Assembly (NCBI RefSeq): GCF_019880545.1 | Contig: NZ_JAINVW010000001.1 | Span: 124,001 to 188,000, forward strand | Reading direction: 5' to 3' | From: Flagellimonas meishanensis | GTDB lineage: Bacteria > Bacteroidota > Bacteroidia > Flavobacteriales > Flavobacteriaceae | Length of the DNA: 64,000 nt | Shown: positions 29,013 to 39,046 of the stretch, piece by piece | How the letters are laid out: each line of letters begins with the position of its first letter | How positions within the stretch are numbered: position 1 is the stretch's first letter | Translations under genes and position numbers: made by a program | Notes under the pieces: model-generated | Database searches by the model: none | What the model was told of the DNA's origin: nothing | The model's input: only the letters and a program-made list of their open reading frames with translations

Positions 29013-31133
29013 TTAATAGAAAATGGATCTTTTATCCTCTATTTCAGCCTTGTCCTTAAGTGCATCGTATACCTCTCCATTCACCCTATTGGCGGCACTT
29101 GTGCGAAGGCTGTTCGCATAGGTGCTGAAATTTTCCACCGTGGGTGCACCCTCCTTTTTGGTTACCTTGATCTTGAAAACGCCTGACACTCCTTTTATCA
29201 AATCCGATGTTTGGTCCTGTCCCAAAGCGAATGCGGTACCAACCACCAAGGGCTCCCTGCCGGCACCCGGTATGGTTGGGGATTTTATGGTCAATGCGGA
29301 AGCAGTATTCACCGTGACGCTGTTATCCGAAGCGATAGCTTCCAAATCCTTGTTTTGGTTGGCTGCCATAATCTGCTCTGCCTTCTTTTCCTTTCGAATC
29401 TCGGGTAAGGCGGTTGCGGATGCCTCTTCTGGGGTCATCAACCCTTTTTTATACTTTTTGGTCAATTGTACGACGGCATACCCATTGTTCACGTTGAACC
29501 GTCGAATGTCGCCCACACTGGTATCGTCATTGAATGCCCACTGCACAATGCTGCGCTGCGCACCAAGACCTGGCAGGTTTTCATCCATTTCCTTGATTTT
29601 GTTCACGGGCCGTATGGAGAAACCATCATCCTTAGCAATGTCATCAAAAGCCTCCGGATCTGCATCCAAAGCTTCCATTTCAAATTTGGTGGCTTCGGTA
29701 AACAATGTGTTTATGGTCTCTTCTGAAGGGGCAACTTCCCTGGCCAATGTGGCCACTTGAACAATGTCCTGTTTGTCGTCCACCTTAATAACGTGATACC
29801 CAAACTGGGTCTCTACCAACCCGATGGTCCCAACTGGGTTTCCAAAGCAAAAATCGTTGAAGGCATCTGCCATGACCCCTTCCTGGAAATACCCTAAATC
29901 CCCACCTCTTGGGGCCGAGGGTCCATCAGAGTTTTCCCTGGCCAAGGTTGTGAATACTGCGCCTTCTTTTTGTGCCTCCGCCAAAATTTCCTTGGCTTTG
30001 GCCTCAGCCTCTTCCTTGGTCCGAGAAACGTTTGGATTGGCTCTTTCAGCACCTTGCCATGCAAAAAGAATATGGCTTGCCTTTACGGTACCATTGGTCT
30101 TTTTGTCCAAAACTTTGGATACCTTAAAGAAGTCGCCATCACGGTAGGGACCATAAAGTTCCCCCACTTGCAGGGCCATAAGCGTATCGGCCACCGTGGA
30201 TGGCAAATCGTTCTTGGCCTTGTAGATGGAATCAAATTTGATATCCGAATTTCTATCCAAAAAAGCTTCCATATCCTGGGTGTTCCTGAACCCTGGAATG
30301 GTATCGGTGGTGTTTCTTTCTTCCATGTATTCCACAGTATCACGAAGCAGGGCCACCACAGCATCCTCCACCGCTTTTTCGTCTTCGGCGGAAGGTTTCT
30401 CCTCAAAGTACACAAATCGGATATCCCTTGCCTTTTCCTGCTCAAAATCGTCCTTGTGATTGCTTATGTAGGCCTGGATTTCATTCTTGGACACCTGAAT
30501 GGTGCTGTCCGGGATACTTGTATAGGGTACCCTCACATACTGTATGTCTACTTTTTCATTGGCTGATTTGTAGTCAAACTCACCTTCGGTGAGCGTAGCC
30601 GCAACGCCACCTTTTATGAGGTTGAAATAAATTCGTTCCTTGGCCGCTTGTATTATGGATACTTCGTCCTGCAACCATGCATCATAACGCAGTGGGTCAT
30701 TGACCTTCCAATCGGCAATGGCACTTTTGAACACTTCTTCGTTAAAGATCCCGTTCTCATCCTGAAAGTCTGGAATTTGTGCATAGCCTGAAGTTTTCAC
30801 GAACTCGATGATCTGATCGCTTTCCACCTCAATGCCCAAATCTTCGAACTGTTGGTTCAATATGGCCTTTCTTACTTCTTGATCGTACACGGTGTTCACC
30901 AACTGCATGGATGAAAAGTTGGGCCCATATCTCCGCGAGGCGGTCTCCACTTCCTTTCTAAAGTCATCAATGGAAATATTCTCTCCATTTATCTCTGCCA
31001 CAGCGGATCCCACTTTGTTCCCTCCAAAGTCATTACTTGTAAAGACCCCTGATATTACAAAGGCAAACAATGCCATACCTATGATGAGGATGAGCACCGT
31101 TGTGCGTTTTCTAATATTCTCTAATATTGCCAT
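29013..31133 (-). CDS. periplasmic peptidyl-prolyl isomerase / chaperone, PpiD-SurA type
   Basis: A 706-residue protein with one N-terminal membrane anchor (about 13-33) and a SurA_N-like helical domain (about 36-230). The parvulin PPIase domain (about 345-455) shows KASHILFAWQG, GGDLGYFQEGVM and ETQFGYHVIKV. It is an outer-membrane-protein folding factor by family. The gene is the last of a long minus-strand envelope block beginning at coaX, with an 84-nt gap from the CNNM gene. Confidence 0.93.
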   Translation of the reverse strand: MAILENIRKRTTVLILIIGMALFAFVISGVFTSNDFGGNKVGSAVAEINGENISIDDFRKEVETASRRYGPNFSSMQLVNTVYDQEVRKAILNQQFEDLGIEVESDQIIEFVKTSGYAQIPDFQDENGIFNEEVFKSAIADWKVNDPLRYDAWLQDEVSIIQAAKERIYFNLIKGGVAATLTEGEFDYKSANEKVDIQYVRVPYTSIPDSTIQVSKNEIQAYISNHKDDFEQEKARDIRFVYFEEKPSAEDEKAVEDAVVALLRDTVEYMEERNTTDTIPGFRNTQDMEAFLDRNSDIKFDSIYKAKNDLPSTVADTLMALQVGELYGPYRDGDFFKVSKVLDKKTNGTVKASHILFAWQGAERANPNVSRTKEEAEAKAKEILAEAQKEGAVFTTLARENSDGPSAPRGGDLGYFQEGVMADAFNDFCFGNPVGTIGLVETQFGYHVIKVDDKQDIVQVATLAREVAPSEETINTLFTEATKFEMEALDADPEAFDDIAKDDGFSIRPVNKIKEMDENLPGLGAQRSIVQWAFNDDTSVGDIRRFNVNNGYAVVQLTKKYKKGLMTPEEASATALPEIRKEKKAEQIMAANQNKDLEAIASDNSVTVNTASALTIKSPTIPGAGREPLVVGTAFALGQDQTSDLIKGVSGVFKIKVTKKEGAPTVENFSTYANSLRTSAANRVNGEVYDALKDKAEIEDKRSIFY

Positions 31134-31217
31134 TTTACTGCTTGTTTTCTATAATTTCAGTGGGCGAAAATACCATTTTCTTTTCAAATAGGAAAGCTTA
31201 AAAAAGTGTGTTGGCCG

Positions 31218-32507
31218 TTAATCTTCGGTGTTGACACGAACGGTGACCAAATCAATTTTGGTATTGGACACTTCAAGTATCTGAAAGGTGAACTTGTCCA
31301 ATTTCACTTCGGAGTCCTGATCCGGGATTTGGCCGGTCTCGTTCACTATCAAACCGCCCAAGGTTTCATATTCCTCGCTTTCGGGCAGCTCCAATTTATA
31401 ATTTTCATTGATGTAGTCCACTTCCAACCGTGCAGAAAATTTGTACACATTCTCACTGAGCTTTTCTTCGTAAAGGTCCGTTGAATCGTGCTCATCCTCT
31501 ATCTCTCCAAACAATTCTTCTATAATGTCCTCCACGGTAAGTATCCCCGAGGTACCGCCATATTCGTCCAAGACCACGGCCATGCTCTTTCTTTTTTTGG
31601 TGAGCACATTCAGTATATCTTGGATCAGCATGGTCTCGGGCACAAATTCCACGGGCAACAGAATGCTGCGAATGGTCTTGGGCTTTTTAAAAAGTTCGTA
31701 GGAGTGGACGTATCCTATGATCTCGTCTATATTTTCCTTGTAGATCAATATCTTGGAAAATCCCGTGTCGGTGAACAGTTTGGTAAGGTTCTTCGGGGTC
31801 TCGTCAATATCCACCGCCGTGATCTCGGTCCGGGGTACCATAACTTCCCGGGCCTTTACCGTTGAAAATTGCAGGGCGTTCTGAAAAATCTGTATTTCGG
31901 AATCCACCTCATCCTCTTCCTGCACCGTTTCCATTTGTTCGGTAATATAGTCGCCCAGTTCCAATTTGGTAAAGGTGAGCTGTACCTCATCGCCAGTGGT
32001 CTTAAACAATGCTTTAAGCACAAAGTCCGACACCTTGATGACAAACCATGAAATGAACGAAAAAAGCACATAGAAAAAATAGGCTGGGACGGCAAAAAAT
32101 TTCAAAAGTGTGTTGGAATAGATCTGGAACAGGACTTTGGGTAAAAATTCCGCTGTCAGCAAAATTATCAGTGTGGATATTATGGTTTGGCTCAGGAGAC
32201 TGAACTGGGTCAACAGGGAATCCACGAACTGTGAACCTGTTGGAACCAGGTCCTGAAACCATCCCATGAGCATATCCCCCATGAAAAGGCCATAGATCAC
32301 CAGCGCAATATTGTTGCCAATGAGCATGGTGGCGATGAACTTGGAAGGTTTTTCCGTTAACCAGGTAAGCACCTTGGCCAAGAGGCCTTCTTGTTTCTTC
32401 TCAATTTCAATGTGGATCTTGTTGGCAGAAACGAAGGCAATCTCCATTCCGGAAAAAAATGCCGAAAAAAGCAAGGAAATTATTATTATGATCAGGGGCG
32501 TGTCCAA
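31218..32507 (-). CDS. CNNM/CorC-HlyC family transporter
   Basis: A 429-residue protein with the CNNM/DUF21 membrane domain (about 1-180, SAFFSGMEIAFVSANK at the start), a CBS pair (about 205-325, REVMVPRTEITAVD) and the C-terminal CorC_HlyC domain (about 345-425). The family includes Mg2+/Co2+ efflux proteins; in gliding flavobacteria a relative is GldE. Which role this one has cannot be decided from sequence. It is 3 nt from the next small gene, so they are co-transcribed. Confidence 0.92.
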   Translation of the reverse strand: MDTPLIIIIISLLFSAFFSGMEIAFVSANKIHIEIEKKQEGLLAKVLTWLTEKPSKFIATMLIGNNIALVIYGLFMGDMLMGWFQDLVPTGSQFVDSLLTQFSLLSQTIISTLIILLTAEFLPKVLFQIYSNTLLKFFAVPAYFFYVLFSFISWFVIKVSDFVLKALFKTTGDEVQLTFTKLELGDYITEQMETVQEEDEVDSEIQIFQNALQFSTVKAREVMVPRTEITAVDIDETPKNLTKLFTDTGFSKILIYKENIDEIIGYVHSYELFKKPKTIRSILLPVEFVPETMLIQDILNVLTKKRKSMAVVLDEYGGTSGILTVEDIIEELFGEIEDEHDSTDLYEEKLSENVYKFSARLEVDYINENYKLELPESEEYETLGGLIVNETGQIPDQDSEVKLDKFTFQILEVSNTKIDLVTVRVNTED

Positions 32508-32510
32508 GGC

Positions 32511-32714
32511 TTATTGTCGATTGTCCCTTTTTCGTTGTTCAAAACGCTTTCGATATTTCCTGCGGAAACTGAACATGGCCAGGGAGACCACTGCAAAAAA
32601 AATGAAAATATAGGTTTCCTTGGGGTCTACACTCCACAGCTCTGCTATTTTGTAGATGGAAATGGCCGCCACGGCCAAATACAGATATTCGGTGTATCGT
32701 AAAATCTTGATCAT
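32511..32714 (-). CDS. small two-helix membrane protein
   Basis: A 67-residue protein with two hydrophobic segments (about 9-25, 34-49) and a very basic C-terminus (RRKYRKRFEQRKRDNRQ). No named family is recognised. It is packed with no gap after lptC and 3 nt before the CNNM transporter gene, so it is a real member of this operon. The basic tail should face the cytosol. Confidence 0.8.
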   Translation of the reverse strand: MIKILRYTEYLYLAVAAISIYKIAELWSVDPKETYIFIFFAVVSLAMFSFRRKYRKRFEQRKRDNRQ

Positions 32715-33317
32715 TTATTCTTTTTCTTTTATGGTCATTAGGCCAAAGGTCTTATGGGCCTTAAAAAAACTAAAGTCCCTATTAAAGTCCATTCCTTCAC
32801 CATCCATTACGGTTCCATCTTCAGGATTTGTGTAGGTGAAGGTCTCTTCTGTAAAGATCCAATTATTTTTTCTATCATAAAACAATTGGGGTGTCTCCAA
32901 CTTTTTGCCATCATGGCTTTCTATTACCACGTTGCCCTGTAAATCTATCAGATTGGTCTGGGAATAGACTATGCCATAGTCTGCTGTGATCACACTTTTT
33001 TGGTCCTTTTCATCAAAGAAATCTACTTTAAGTCCTTCTGGAAAGGTACGGAACTTAAAGTTTTGGTTATCATAGTCCTCGGTTATTGGACTGGTCAATA
33101 TGGCTAGGACCCTTGATCTTGATGAATCCTGCGTGCTAAGTTCCTTAATGGCCTCGGTATAGGTAAGGGTGAAGTTTTTGGCAATACCCTGGGGGAAAAC
33201 AGGTTTTACGGCTTCTTCCCCAACTCTTTTATAGTCATCATCACAGGACATAAAAAGGATTGCCACGGTTAAAACCGTGGCAAAACACTTTAGATTATTT
33301 GATGATATTCTTTTCAC
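32715..33317 (-). CDS. lptC: LPS export lipoprotein LptC
   Basis: A 200-residue LptC-type protein that carries LPS from LptBFG to LptA. The N-terminal signal ends in the lipobox ILFMSC. The beta-jellyroll region (about 55-190) includes ITADYGIVYSQTNLIDLQGNV and ETPQLFYDRKNNWIFTE. The preferred start is the GTG at 33315-33317, one base after the TPR gene's stop; it gives a normal lipoprotein signal. An upstream GTG at 33347 would read through the end of the TPR gene. Confidence 0.87.
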   Translation of the reverse strand: MKRISSNNLKCFATVLTVAILFMSCDDDYKRVGEEAVKPVFPQGIAKNFTLTYTEAIKELSTQDSSRSRVLAILTSPITEDYDNQNFKFRTFPEGLKVDFFDEKDQKSVITADYGIVYSQTNLIDLQGNVVIESHDGKKLETPQLFYDRKNNWIFTEETFTYTNPEDGTVMDGEGMDFNRDFSFFKAHKTFGLMTIKEKE

Positions 33318-33318
33318 A

Positions 33319-34692
33319 TTATAGATTCGGCACTTGTACACTGCCACCTACCCAACAGCTAAAGGATACCGTTTTGCCTGCCATTCCTGAGCTAAAGATC
33401 ATCTCTTTTGTGGGTGCCCTATCTGCATAACTGGAGGCAGACTGACTTGCCCTTCCTCCCAATGATGGGTCTACCCTACCGGCCTTACGTGCCATGTCCG
33501 CAGCTTTCCAATAGATCGCCCTTTTCTCAAAGGGTGTACTTCCACAGTCATTGGCACTGGAGGCGTACAGATTCGCAATGAGCAAATAGGCTTTTCCATT
33601 GGAGGGATTGGCCTCTATGGCCTTAAGGGCATAGTTCCTGGCCTGTGATTTACTGCCTCTACGAACCGTAGTGGCAATTTTATACAGGATGTTGGATTTT
33701 CTATAGGAATCGGTTTCCAATTCCACCGCTTTGTTGAAATCGGCAATGGCACCATTATTATTTCCATTTTTAGACTTCAAGGTCCCCAAGTATACATATA
33801 CATCCGCAGAGGGATCCAACTGGGCTTGAATCTCAACCATCTTACTGAACAATGGGTCATCCGTACATTCCTTGGAGAACATTCTTCCCACGGCGCGCTT
33901 CACCCAATTTACATCTCCTTTTTTTGCTTCGTAACTTTTTTCATAGAGTGGAATCAAGTTGCCGCAATCGGCCAATGCTCCCAATTTGGAATCAATACTA
34001 GAGGCAATTTTACCGTAAGACTCTGAGTTGGTCTCGAATACCGTTTTTCTCTTTTGCTCTTTGGAGGTAAGTGCAGTTCCGGCGTCTTCCTTTTCCAAAA
34101 GCTTTTGAAGGTCATCGGTCAACTTTTTGTTTTCCTCTTCCACCTTCTCGGTCACGTCATCATAAACATCAAAGACTTCCTGAAGGTCCTTTTTGCCAGC
34201 TGCGTGCAGATCTACCAAACTGGAAAAATAGAGATAGAGGGCCTTGGGGTTCTTAAAATTGGCCCTGTCTTCCTTGAATGCCTTGTCCAACATGGCATAA
34301 AGCTGGTCATCGGAGGCCATTTTTTCGTCATAGGAAAGAAGTGCCTTGTCTATGGCGACACCTGCCTTGGTGAACTTCCCAGGGAAATATTTTAGACTAT
34401 TGTCATACAAGGCCATAAGATCTTGCACGAAGCCATCCTTTTGGGCCCCTGTAGAGTTTTTAATTTTGTGGGCCAATATTTTCTCCCCATAGGAAAAATT
34501 GGCCTTGTTGATGTCTGGGCAACTTTCATAAACCATTTTCCATGGTTCATAGGCCGCATCATAATTTTTAACCTTTGCGTGTTCCGCATAAATGGAAAGA
34601 TTGGTCATGCACTCTGGATTTTGTGCTTGAGCCATACTTAATCCCACCGACATAATCGCCGCTATCATCGTTAAGTAGTATTTCTTCTTCAT
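33319..34692 (-). CDS. secreted tetratricopeptide-repeat protein
   Basis: A 457-residue protein with a signal peptide (MKKKYYLTMIAAIMSVGLSM, cleavage near AQAQ). Helical repeats occupy most of the chain. Clear TPR-like units are at about 300-400 (GAIADFNKAVELETDSYRKS; ARNYALKAIEANPSNGKAYL). A coiled-coil-prone stretch is near 190-230. It lies in the coaX-OMP-TPR-lptC block of Bacteroidota, suggesting a periplasmic assembly role. The start 34692 is chosen over 34722 because it puts the signal peptide first. Confidence 0.85.
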   Translation of the reverse strand: MKKKYYLTMIAAIMSVGLSMAQAQNPECMTNLSIYAEHAKVKNYDAAYEPWKMVYESCPDINKANFSYGEKILAHKIKNSTGAQKDGFVQDLMALYDNSLKYFPGKFTKAGVAIDKALLSYDEKMASDDQLYAMLDKAFKEDRANFKNPKALYLYFSSLVDLHAAGKKDLQEVFDVYDDVTEKVEEENKKLTDDLQKLLEKEDAGTALTSKEQKRKTVFETNSESYGKIASSIDSKLGALADCGNLIPLYEKSYEAKKGDVNWVKRAVGRMFSKECTDDPLFSKMVEIQAQLDPSADVYVYLGTLKSKNGNNNGAIADFNKAVELETDSYRKSNILYKIATTVRRGSKSQARNYALKAIEANPSNGKAYLLIANLYASSANDCGSTPFEKRAIYWKAADMARKAGRVDPSLGGRASQSASSYADRAPTKEMIFSSGMAGKTVSFSCWVGGSVQVPNL

Positions 34693-34794
34693 CTTACTAA
34701 TTTTAAAGTGGTTAATGTACAAATTTTCATTAAAAAAACATCTTAAAGAAATGTATAAGAGTGGTTATTTAAGAATTTTGGAAAAATTTTCCTG

Positions 34795-36060
34795 TTAATT
34801 TATTTTTCGTTTAATAAACCATCTGTCATTAAGAGACAATCCAATATTGACCTTAAAATAACTTTCTTCAATCAGGTTGGCATCCGTTGTTCCTCTTCTT
34901 CCCAATTCAAATCCCAAATTGAGATTGGAGAAATTGTTGCTCAACGGTAACCCAAATCCAAAAGTTATGCCAAAATTGTTTATCTCCTTGTTGTTCACTT
35001 CCAAACCAGTAACATCGTACCGCACTCCAGCCCTATAGGTGATCCTTTTGAAGTAGCTGGACAGGGACCGATAGTCGGGCACGAAATATGTGCCGAATGC
35101 AAAGGTGCTTCCATCGTTATACCTAACGTTTTCTATTCCGAGGAACTCGTTGTCAAAATCTGAGAATTTTTGAAAACTGTATTCCCCACCCATAAACCAT
35201 TTTTTGTTCTCCCCAAAACCAAGTCCCACAGTGGCCCTTGTTGGGATTTTCAATTCGGTGTTCCTTAGGTTGGTGGCATCAAGGTCCACGTCGATGACTT
35301 CTATTTCATCCCCCGTTACAAGGGAGAAAGAGCCAAGGCGTTCGGAGTTTTTAGAAACAAGATTGCCTTGTGTGTTTACCACAATAGAGGTATATAGTGT
35401 GTACTTTTCTTTTATGGTAGGGGTGTAGTTGAGGGAATAGTTGAAATCATACCCATTGATGCGTGATTCCCTTCTATCCAAAGTGCCAAACTGCACGTTT
35501 TCCACACTTTGAATGCGTTCATATTCCAGATTTCCAAAATTAAAATTAACTGTGGCCCCAATGCTCAGGTTCTTGATGGGTTCAAATCCGATAGAGGCAT
35601 AAACACGGTTCAAACCGCCTTCGCCAGTGAATACATTGGTTACCGTGGCACCATTTGCATTGGTGCTTTCCTGCCTCAGGCTATAACCCACAGAGGACAA
35701 TGGCATCAATCCGAAGCCCATTCCCATGTTCTTGGACAACGGGAAACCAATGGACAAATAGTCGAGGTTGGTCACGCCAATATTCTGTTCTTCGGTAAAG
35801 TCCTTCAATCGATATTCCGTATGGGCAATCCCGGCCGTATAGGCTGTTAGTCTTAACTGGGAATATGCAGCGGGATTGGTAAGATTCAAATGGATGCTGT
35901 CGGCATACATACTTATCCCCCCCATCATCTGATTTTCAACCGTTCCGTTGTTCCTTAAATCCCCAATGCCAAAAAAAGAGTAAGGCGATATGGTACCATT
36001 TTGCGCAAAAAGGCCATGGGCCATTAAGCAAAAAATTGCAATGATAAATTTCTTGACCAT
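34795..36060 (-). CDS. outer-membrane beta-barrel protein
   Basis: A 421-residue protein with a signal peptide (ends about FAQ, 20) and a repeated pattern of amphipathic aromatic-rich strands throughout, with a final strand FIKRKIN-like end. N-terminal segments SPYSFFGIGDLRNNG and ADSIHLNLTNPAAYSQL recall the FadL/PorV-type barrels of Bacteroidota. Its substrate is unknown. The gene starts directly after the coaX stop (no gap), and the gap to the TPR gene is 102 nt. Confidence 0.85.
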   Translation of the reverse strand: MVKKFIIAIFCLMAHGLFAQNGTISPYSFFGIGDLRNNGTVENQMMGGISMYADSIHLNLTNPAAYSQLRLTAYTAGIAHTEYRLKDFTEEQNIGVTNLDYLSIGFPLSKNMGMGFGLMPLSSVGYSLRQESTNANGATVTNVFTGEGGLNRVYASIGFEPIKNLSIGATVNFNFGNLEYERIQSVENVQFGTLDRRESRINGYDFNYSLNYTPTIKEKYTLYTSIVVNTQGNLVSKNSERLGSFSLVTGDEIEVIDVDLDATNLRNTELKIPTRATVGLGFGENKKWFMGGEYSFQKFSDFDNEFLGIENVRYNDGSTFAFGTYFVPDYRSLSSYFKRITYRAGVRYDVTGLEVNNKEINNFGITFGFGLPLSNNFSNLNLGFELGRRGTTDANLIEESYFKVNIGLSLNDRWFIKRKIN

Positions 36061-36789
36061 TTAGCGTTTGTTGTATTCCAGCAAGTGATTAAGCCCCTCT
36101 AGGAGAAATTTAGAATTCGCAAATATGGTGTTTTTTAGTCTTTTGGCAAAAAAATGGGAGTCACCACCTGTTAAAATAACTGTTAAATGTTGGAAGCGTG
36201 AACTATACTGTGCAATAACCCCGTCAACTTCTTGTGAAACACCATTGATAACCCCGCTATGCATACATGCCTCGGTAGAATTTCCAACGAAATCCAACAA
36301 ATCATCCGGTTCCAACAGTGGCAGGTTTGCGGTTTGGTCGTGCATGGCTTTATACCGCATCCGTATTCCAGGAGAAATGGCACCGCCAATATATTCGCCG
36401 GAATCATTAACCATATCATACGTGATGCATGTACCCGCATCGACCACAAGCGTATTTCCCCTGGGATTTTGATAAAAGGCGGCCGTGGCCAATGCCACGC
36501 GGTCCATTCCCAATGTCTGTGGTGTCGCATAACTATTCTTGAAAGGCACTCTGGAACTGCCCGAAAGTACATGCACCTCGCAAAAAAGTGCCACGATGTC
36601 ACGCTCCTTTCGGTCCAGTTTTCCCACGGAGGAAATCAGGGCATGGTCAATTTTTGGAAACCTGTCGAAGATTCCCTTTACCTTGGTCAAAAAGAGATTG
36701 GATTCCGAACTTTCATCGAAATGCAGTATGCCATTTTCAAAAACAGCGTACTTGACCAGGGTGTTTCCAATGTCGATGACAAGGTTCAT
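36061..36789 (-). CDS. coaX: type III pantothenate kinase
   Basis: A 242-residue CoaX that phosphorylates pantothenate in the first step of CoA synthesis. It shows the ASKHA phosphate-1 motif DIGNTLVKYAVFE, GMDRVALATAAF, VDAGTCITYD and GGAISPGIRMR. A longer frame starts at 36891, but the ATG at 36789 begins right at the conserved MNLVIDIGNT. It heads the minus-strand envelope block, divergent from tRNA-Phe. Confidence 0.95.
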   Translation of the reverse strand: MNLVIDIGNTLVKYAVFENGILHFDESSESNLFLTKVKGIFDRFPKIDHALISSVGKLDRKERDIVALFCEVHVLSGSSRVPFKNSYATPQTLGMDRVALATAAFYQNPRGNTLVVDAGTCITYDMVNDSGEYIGGAISPGIRMRYKAMHDQTANLPLLEPDDLLDFVGNSTEACMHSGVINGVSQEVDGVIAQYSSRFQHLTVILTGGDSHFFAKRLKNTIFANSKFLLEGLNHLLEYNKR

Positions 36790-36842
36790 AATACAAAGAT
36801 GTGGAATTGGAAAAAAACGAGTGCCTTTTTTCGGGTTTTTGT

Positions 36843-36872
36843 TTGTATATCCTATTTTTGAAATTATATTTG
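36843..36872 (+). promoter_or_regulatory. flavobacterial promoter for tRNA-Phe
   Basis: TTG at 36843-36845, a 19-nt spacer and TATATTTG at 36865-36872 match the Bacteroidota consensus (TTG and TAnnTTTG, spacer 17-23). Transcription would begin about 7 nt later, shortly before the tRNA 5' end at 36892. Confidence 0.75.
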
Positions 36873-36891
36873 CACCCGCTTTATTAAGCAT

Positions 36892-36964
<73 letters not shown>

Positions 36965-36965
36965 C

Positions 36966-36996
36966 AAAAAACCCGGCAAAATTGCCGGGTTTTTTG
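36966..36996. terminator. intrinsic terminator after tRNA-Phe
   Basis: The stem CCCGGCA (36972-36978) with TGCCGGG (36983-36989) is flanked by an A-run before and TTTTTT after. It ends the tRNA transcript and, read on the other strand, could also serve the serine hydrolase gene that stops at 37083. Confidence 0.9.
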
Positions 36997-37082
36997 TTTG
37001 ATTCCTATATCTGAACAACCTTTCTTGACTTCTTAACCTATCTCAATAAGTATCCCATAAGCGTTGCAGTTTCCATATTGAT

Positions 37083-38972
37083 CTAAAGTTGGTAACCTAT
37101 TAAGTTCCAGTTGTTCAGTAGAAGTAAAAAAACCGCCATTGTCGTCAGGCTGATCAAGCTCAACAGGATTCCTTTAAAAAAGCCATTACCATTTCTGAAT
37201 TTTTTATAAACAAAGTACCCTGAAACAAATAGAAACACAAGGACCATGTAAGGCAACAATAGTATCAACCTCAGGTTGGCGGATAAACCATACTGCAACT
37301 CCCATGGGCCAATATGCATGAATTCAGAGATAAGCAAATAGACAAAGATTAAGGAGGTCGCATTTCCAAAAATAACATTAAGCCTTTCCACTGAAATCTG
37401 CATGACCCTGGAGAACCAAAATCTTTTGACAGTGAGATAAATTGATATGAGCAGAAGTGCGAGTTGCATTGTCAAAATGAAAATAAAAACATACAATTGC
37501 ACCTGGGCGGTTTCAAACCATTTTATCTTTTCATTGGCATCATAGGGGCTATAGTCCCGAACCATGTGGGTGATTTGATGGTTCGCATTTCGAATAAATG
37601 CAATTTTTCCATGGCCATCGCTACGGGAAAAAACATCATTCCCCAAAAATATTAATGGCACACCTTGATAGTTCAGGGAATCATTGATGACTTCTATTTC
37701 AAACTCTGGTATTGCCCCTAAGAGAATGCCCGCCTTGGTAATGGTATGTCTGGAATGGCGGTTACTCCTATAGGTGCCTACATACGGCAATAAATCTGCA
37801 GGATTGTGCCTAATCTCCATAGCATCCGTGCACGGATCCAAGAATTTTTTTTTAAAGGCCGAAAGAAGTTCTTCGGCCAATTGGGTAGAATCGTCCGTGT
37901 TCACACTAACCATGAAGCCAACCCCTTTATCAGGAAAAATGAAAAAATCGTTGTTATAGCCTTGCCAACCGCCATTTTGAGCCATAATTCGTGATGGGCA
38001 TATTTGCTGTTCCCGTAATGAGTAACCCAGACCAATTATATCTGGGTGACTTGTATATTGGGTAGAGGTCATTTTATCGACCATGCCCTCGCCCAATATT
38101 ACCTTACCATCGAACTTGCCCTTATTGAGCAGCATTTGGACAAAATTGGCCATATCTCCAGCACTCCCCCTGAGGCCCGCTGCAGGTAAATTTATTTGGA
38201 AGTTTTTAGGCACGGCATGATATGTCCCATCGAAGTATTCATATCCCACAGCCCGCTGCTCATCCATCTGATGGATCTGGGACACTTCAAAAGAGCTATG
38301 CTCCATTTGTAATGGTTCAAGCAGATTGGATCTCATATATTCCTGGTATGGTTTATCCGTTGCAATTTCCATCATTCGGCCAATTAACCCATAACCCAGG
38401 TTAGAGTAGCTCACTACCCGTCCTGGGCCGGTAAACTGCTTTGGAGGATTGGCTTCCAAGAAATCCGATAAACTTGGAAAATCCACAATAGATTTGGATG
38501 CACTTCCAATATTGGAAATGTCATCGATACCCGCAGTATGGGTCAACAAATGATGAAGTGTTATAGGTCTCCCATCTTCAAATTTGCAGTAGGGAAGCGC
38601 ACCCAAAACCTCGCTGATGGGCGCATGGAGATTAAAAATGCCATCTTCCACCAATTGCAGGGCCGCCACCGCTGTCAGCGCTTTGGGAATAGATCCCATA
38701 TCAAAATGTGTTTCAAATGGATTTACAGGGATACGGCCTTCTAAATTTGCAAACCCGTACCCCTTGGAATAAAGTATTGAATCTTTTGACACTAAGACAA
38801 ACGCAACACCGGGAATATTGAACGATTCCATACCTTTTTGGATAATGGGGTCCACCCATAATCCAATATCCTTAAATTCCGCTATGGAATCCTTTTTATC
38901 TGGGGACTGGCATTTTAATGCTATAGGAAAAAATACCCGTAAAGTAAATAACAGGAACAATGTTGTTTTCAT
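37083..38972 (-). CDS. serine hydrolase (class C beta-lactamase/DD-peptidase-like) with C-terminal membrane domain
   Basis: A 629-residue protein. After a signal peptide (about 1-20) comes a serine beta-lactamase-like domain (about 35-390) with the nucleophile motif SIPK (Ser94, Lys97), YSN (189-191) and LLTHTAGI. A linker domain and four hydrophobic helices (about 480-625) follow. This architecture (periplasmic hydrolase plus C-terminal four-helix membrane part) is seen in esterase/D-aminopeptidase-like relatives, not classical AmpC. The substrate is unknown. The AraC-type regulator gene directly upstream on the same strand (74-nt gap) may control it. Confidence 0.87.
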   Translation of the reverse strand: MKTTLFLLFTLRVFFPIALKCQSPDKKDSIAEFKDIGLWVDPIIQKGMESFNIPGVAFVLVSKDSILYSKGYGFANLEGRIPVNPFETHFDMGSIPKALTAVAALQLVEDGIFNLHAPISEVLGALPYCKFEDGRPITLHHLLTHTAGIDDISNIGSASKSIVDFPSLSDFLEANPPKQFTGPGRVVSYSNLGYGLIGRMMEIATDKPYQEYMRSNLLEPLQMEHSSFEVSQIHQMDEQRAVGYEYFDGTYHAVPKNFQINLPAAGLRGSAGDMANFVQMLLNKGKFDGKVILGEGMVDKMTSTQYTSHPDIIGLGYSLREQQICPSRIMAQNGGWQGYNNDFFIFPDKGVGFMVSVNTDDSTQLAEELLSAFKKKFLDPCTDAMEIRHNPADLLPYVGTYRSNRHSRHTITKAGILLGAIPEFEIEVINDSLNYQGVPLIFLGNDVFSRSDGHGKIAFIRNANHQITHMVRDYSPYDANEKIKWFETAQVQLYVFIFILTMQLALLLISIYLTVKRFWFSRVMQISVERLNVIFGNATSLIFVYLLISEFMHIGPWELQYGLSANLRLILLLPYMVLVFLFVSGYFVYKKFRNGNGFFKGILLSLISLTTMAVFLLLLNNWNLIGYQL

Positions 38973-39046
38973 GGTTTGGATAAATTTTTGCCAAGAAACC
39001 TTGAAAAATTGAAATAGAAGCTCGACTACGCGAAGTCGAACAAGAT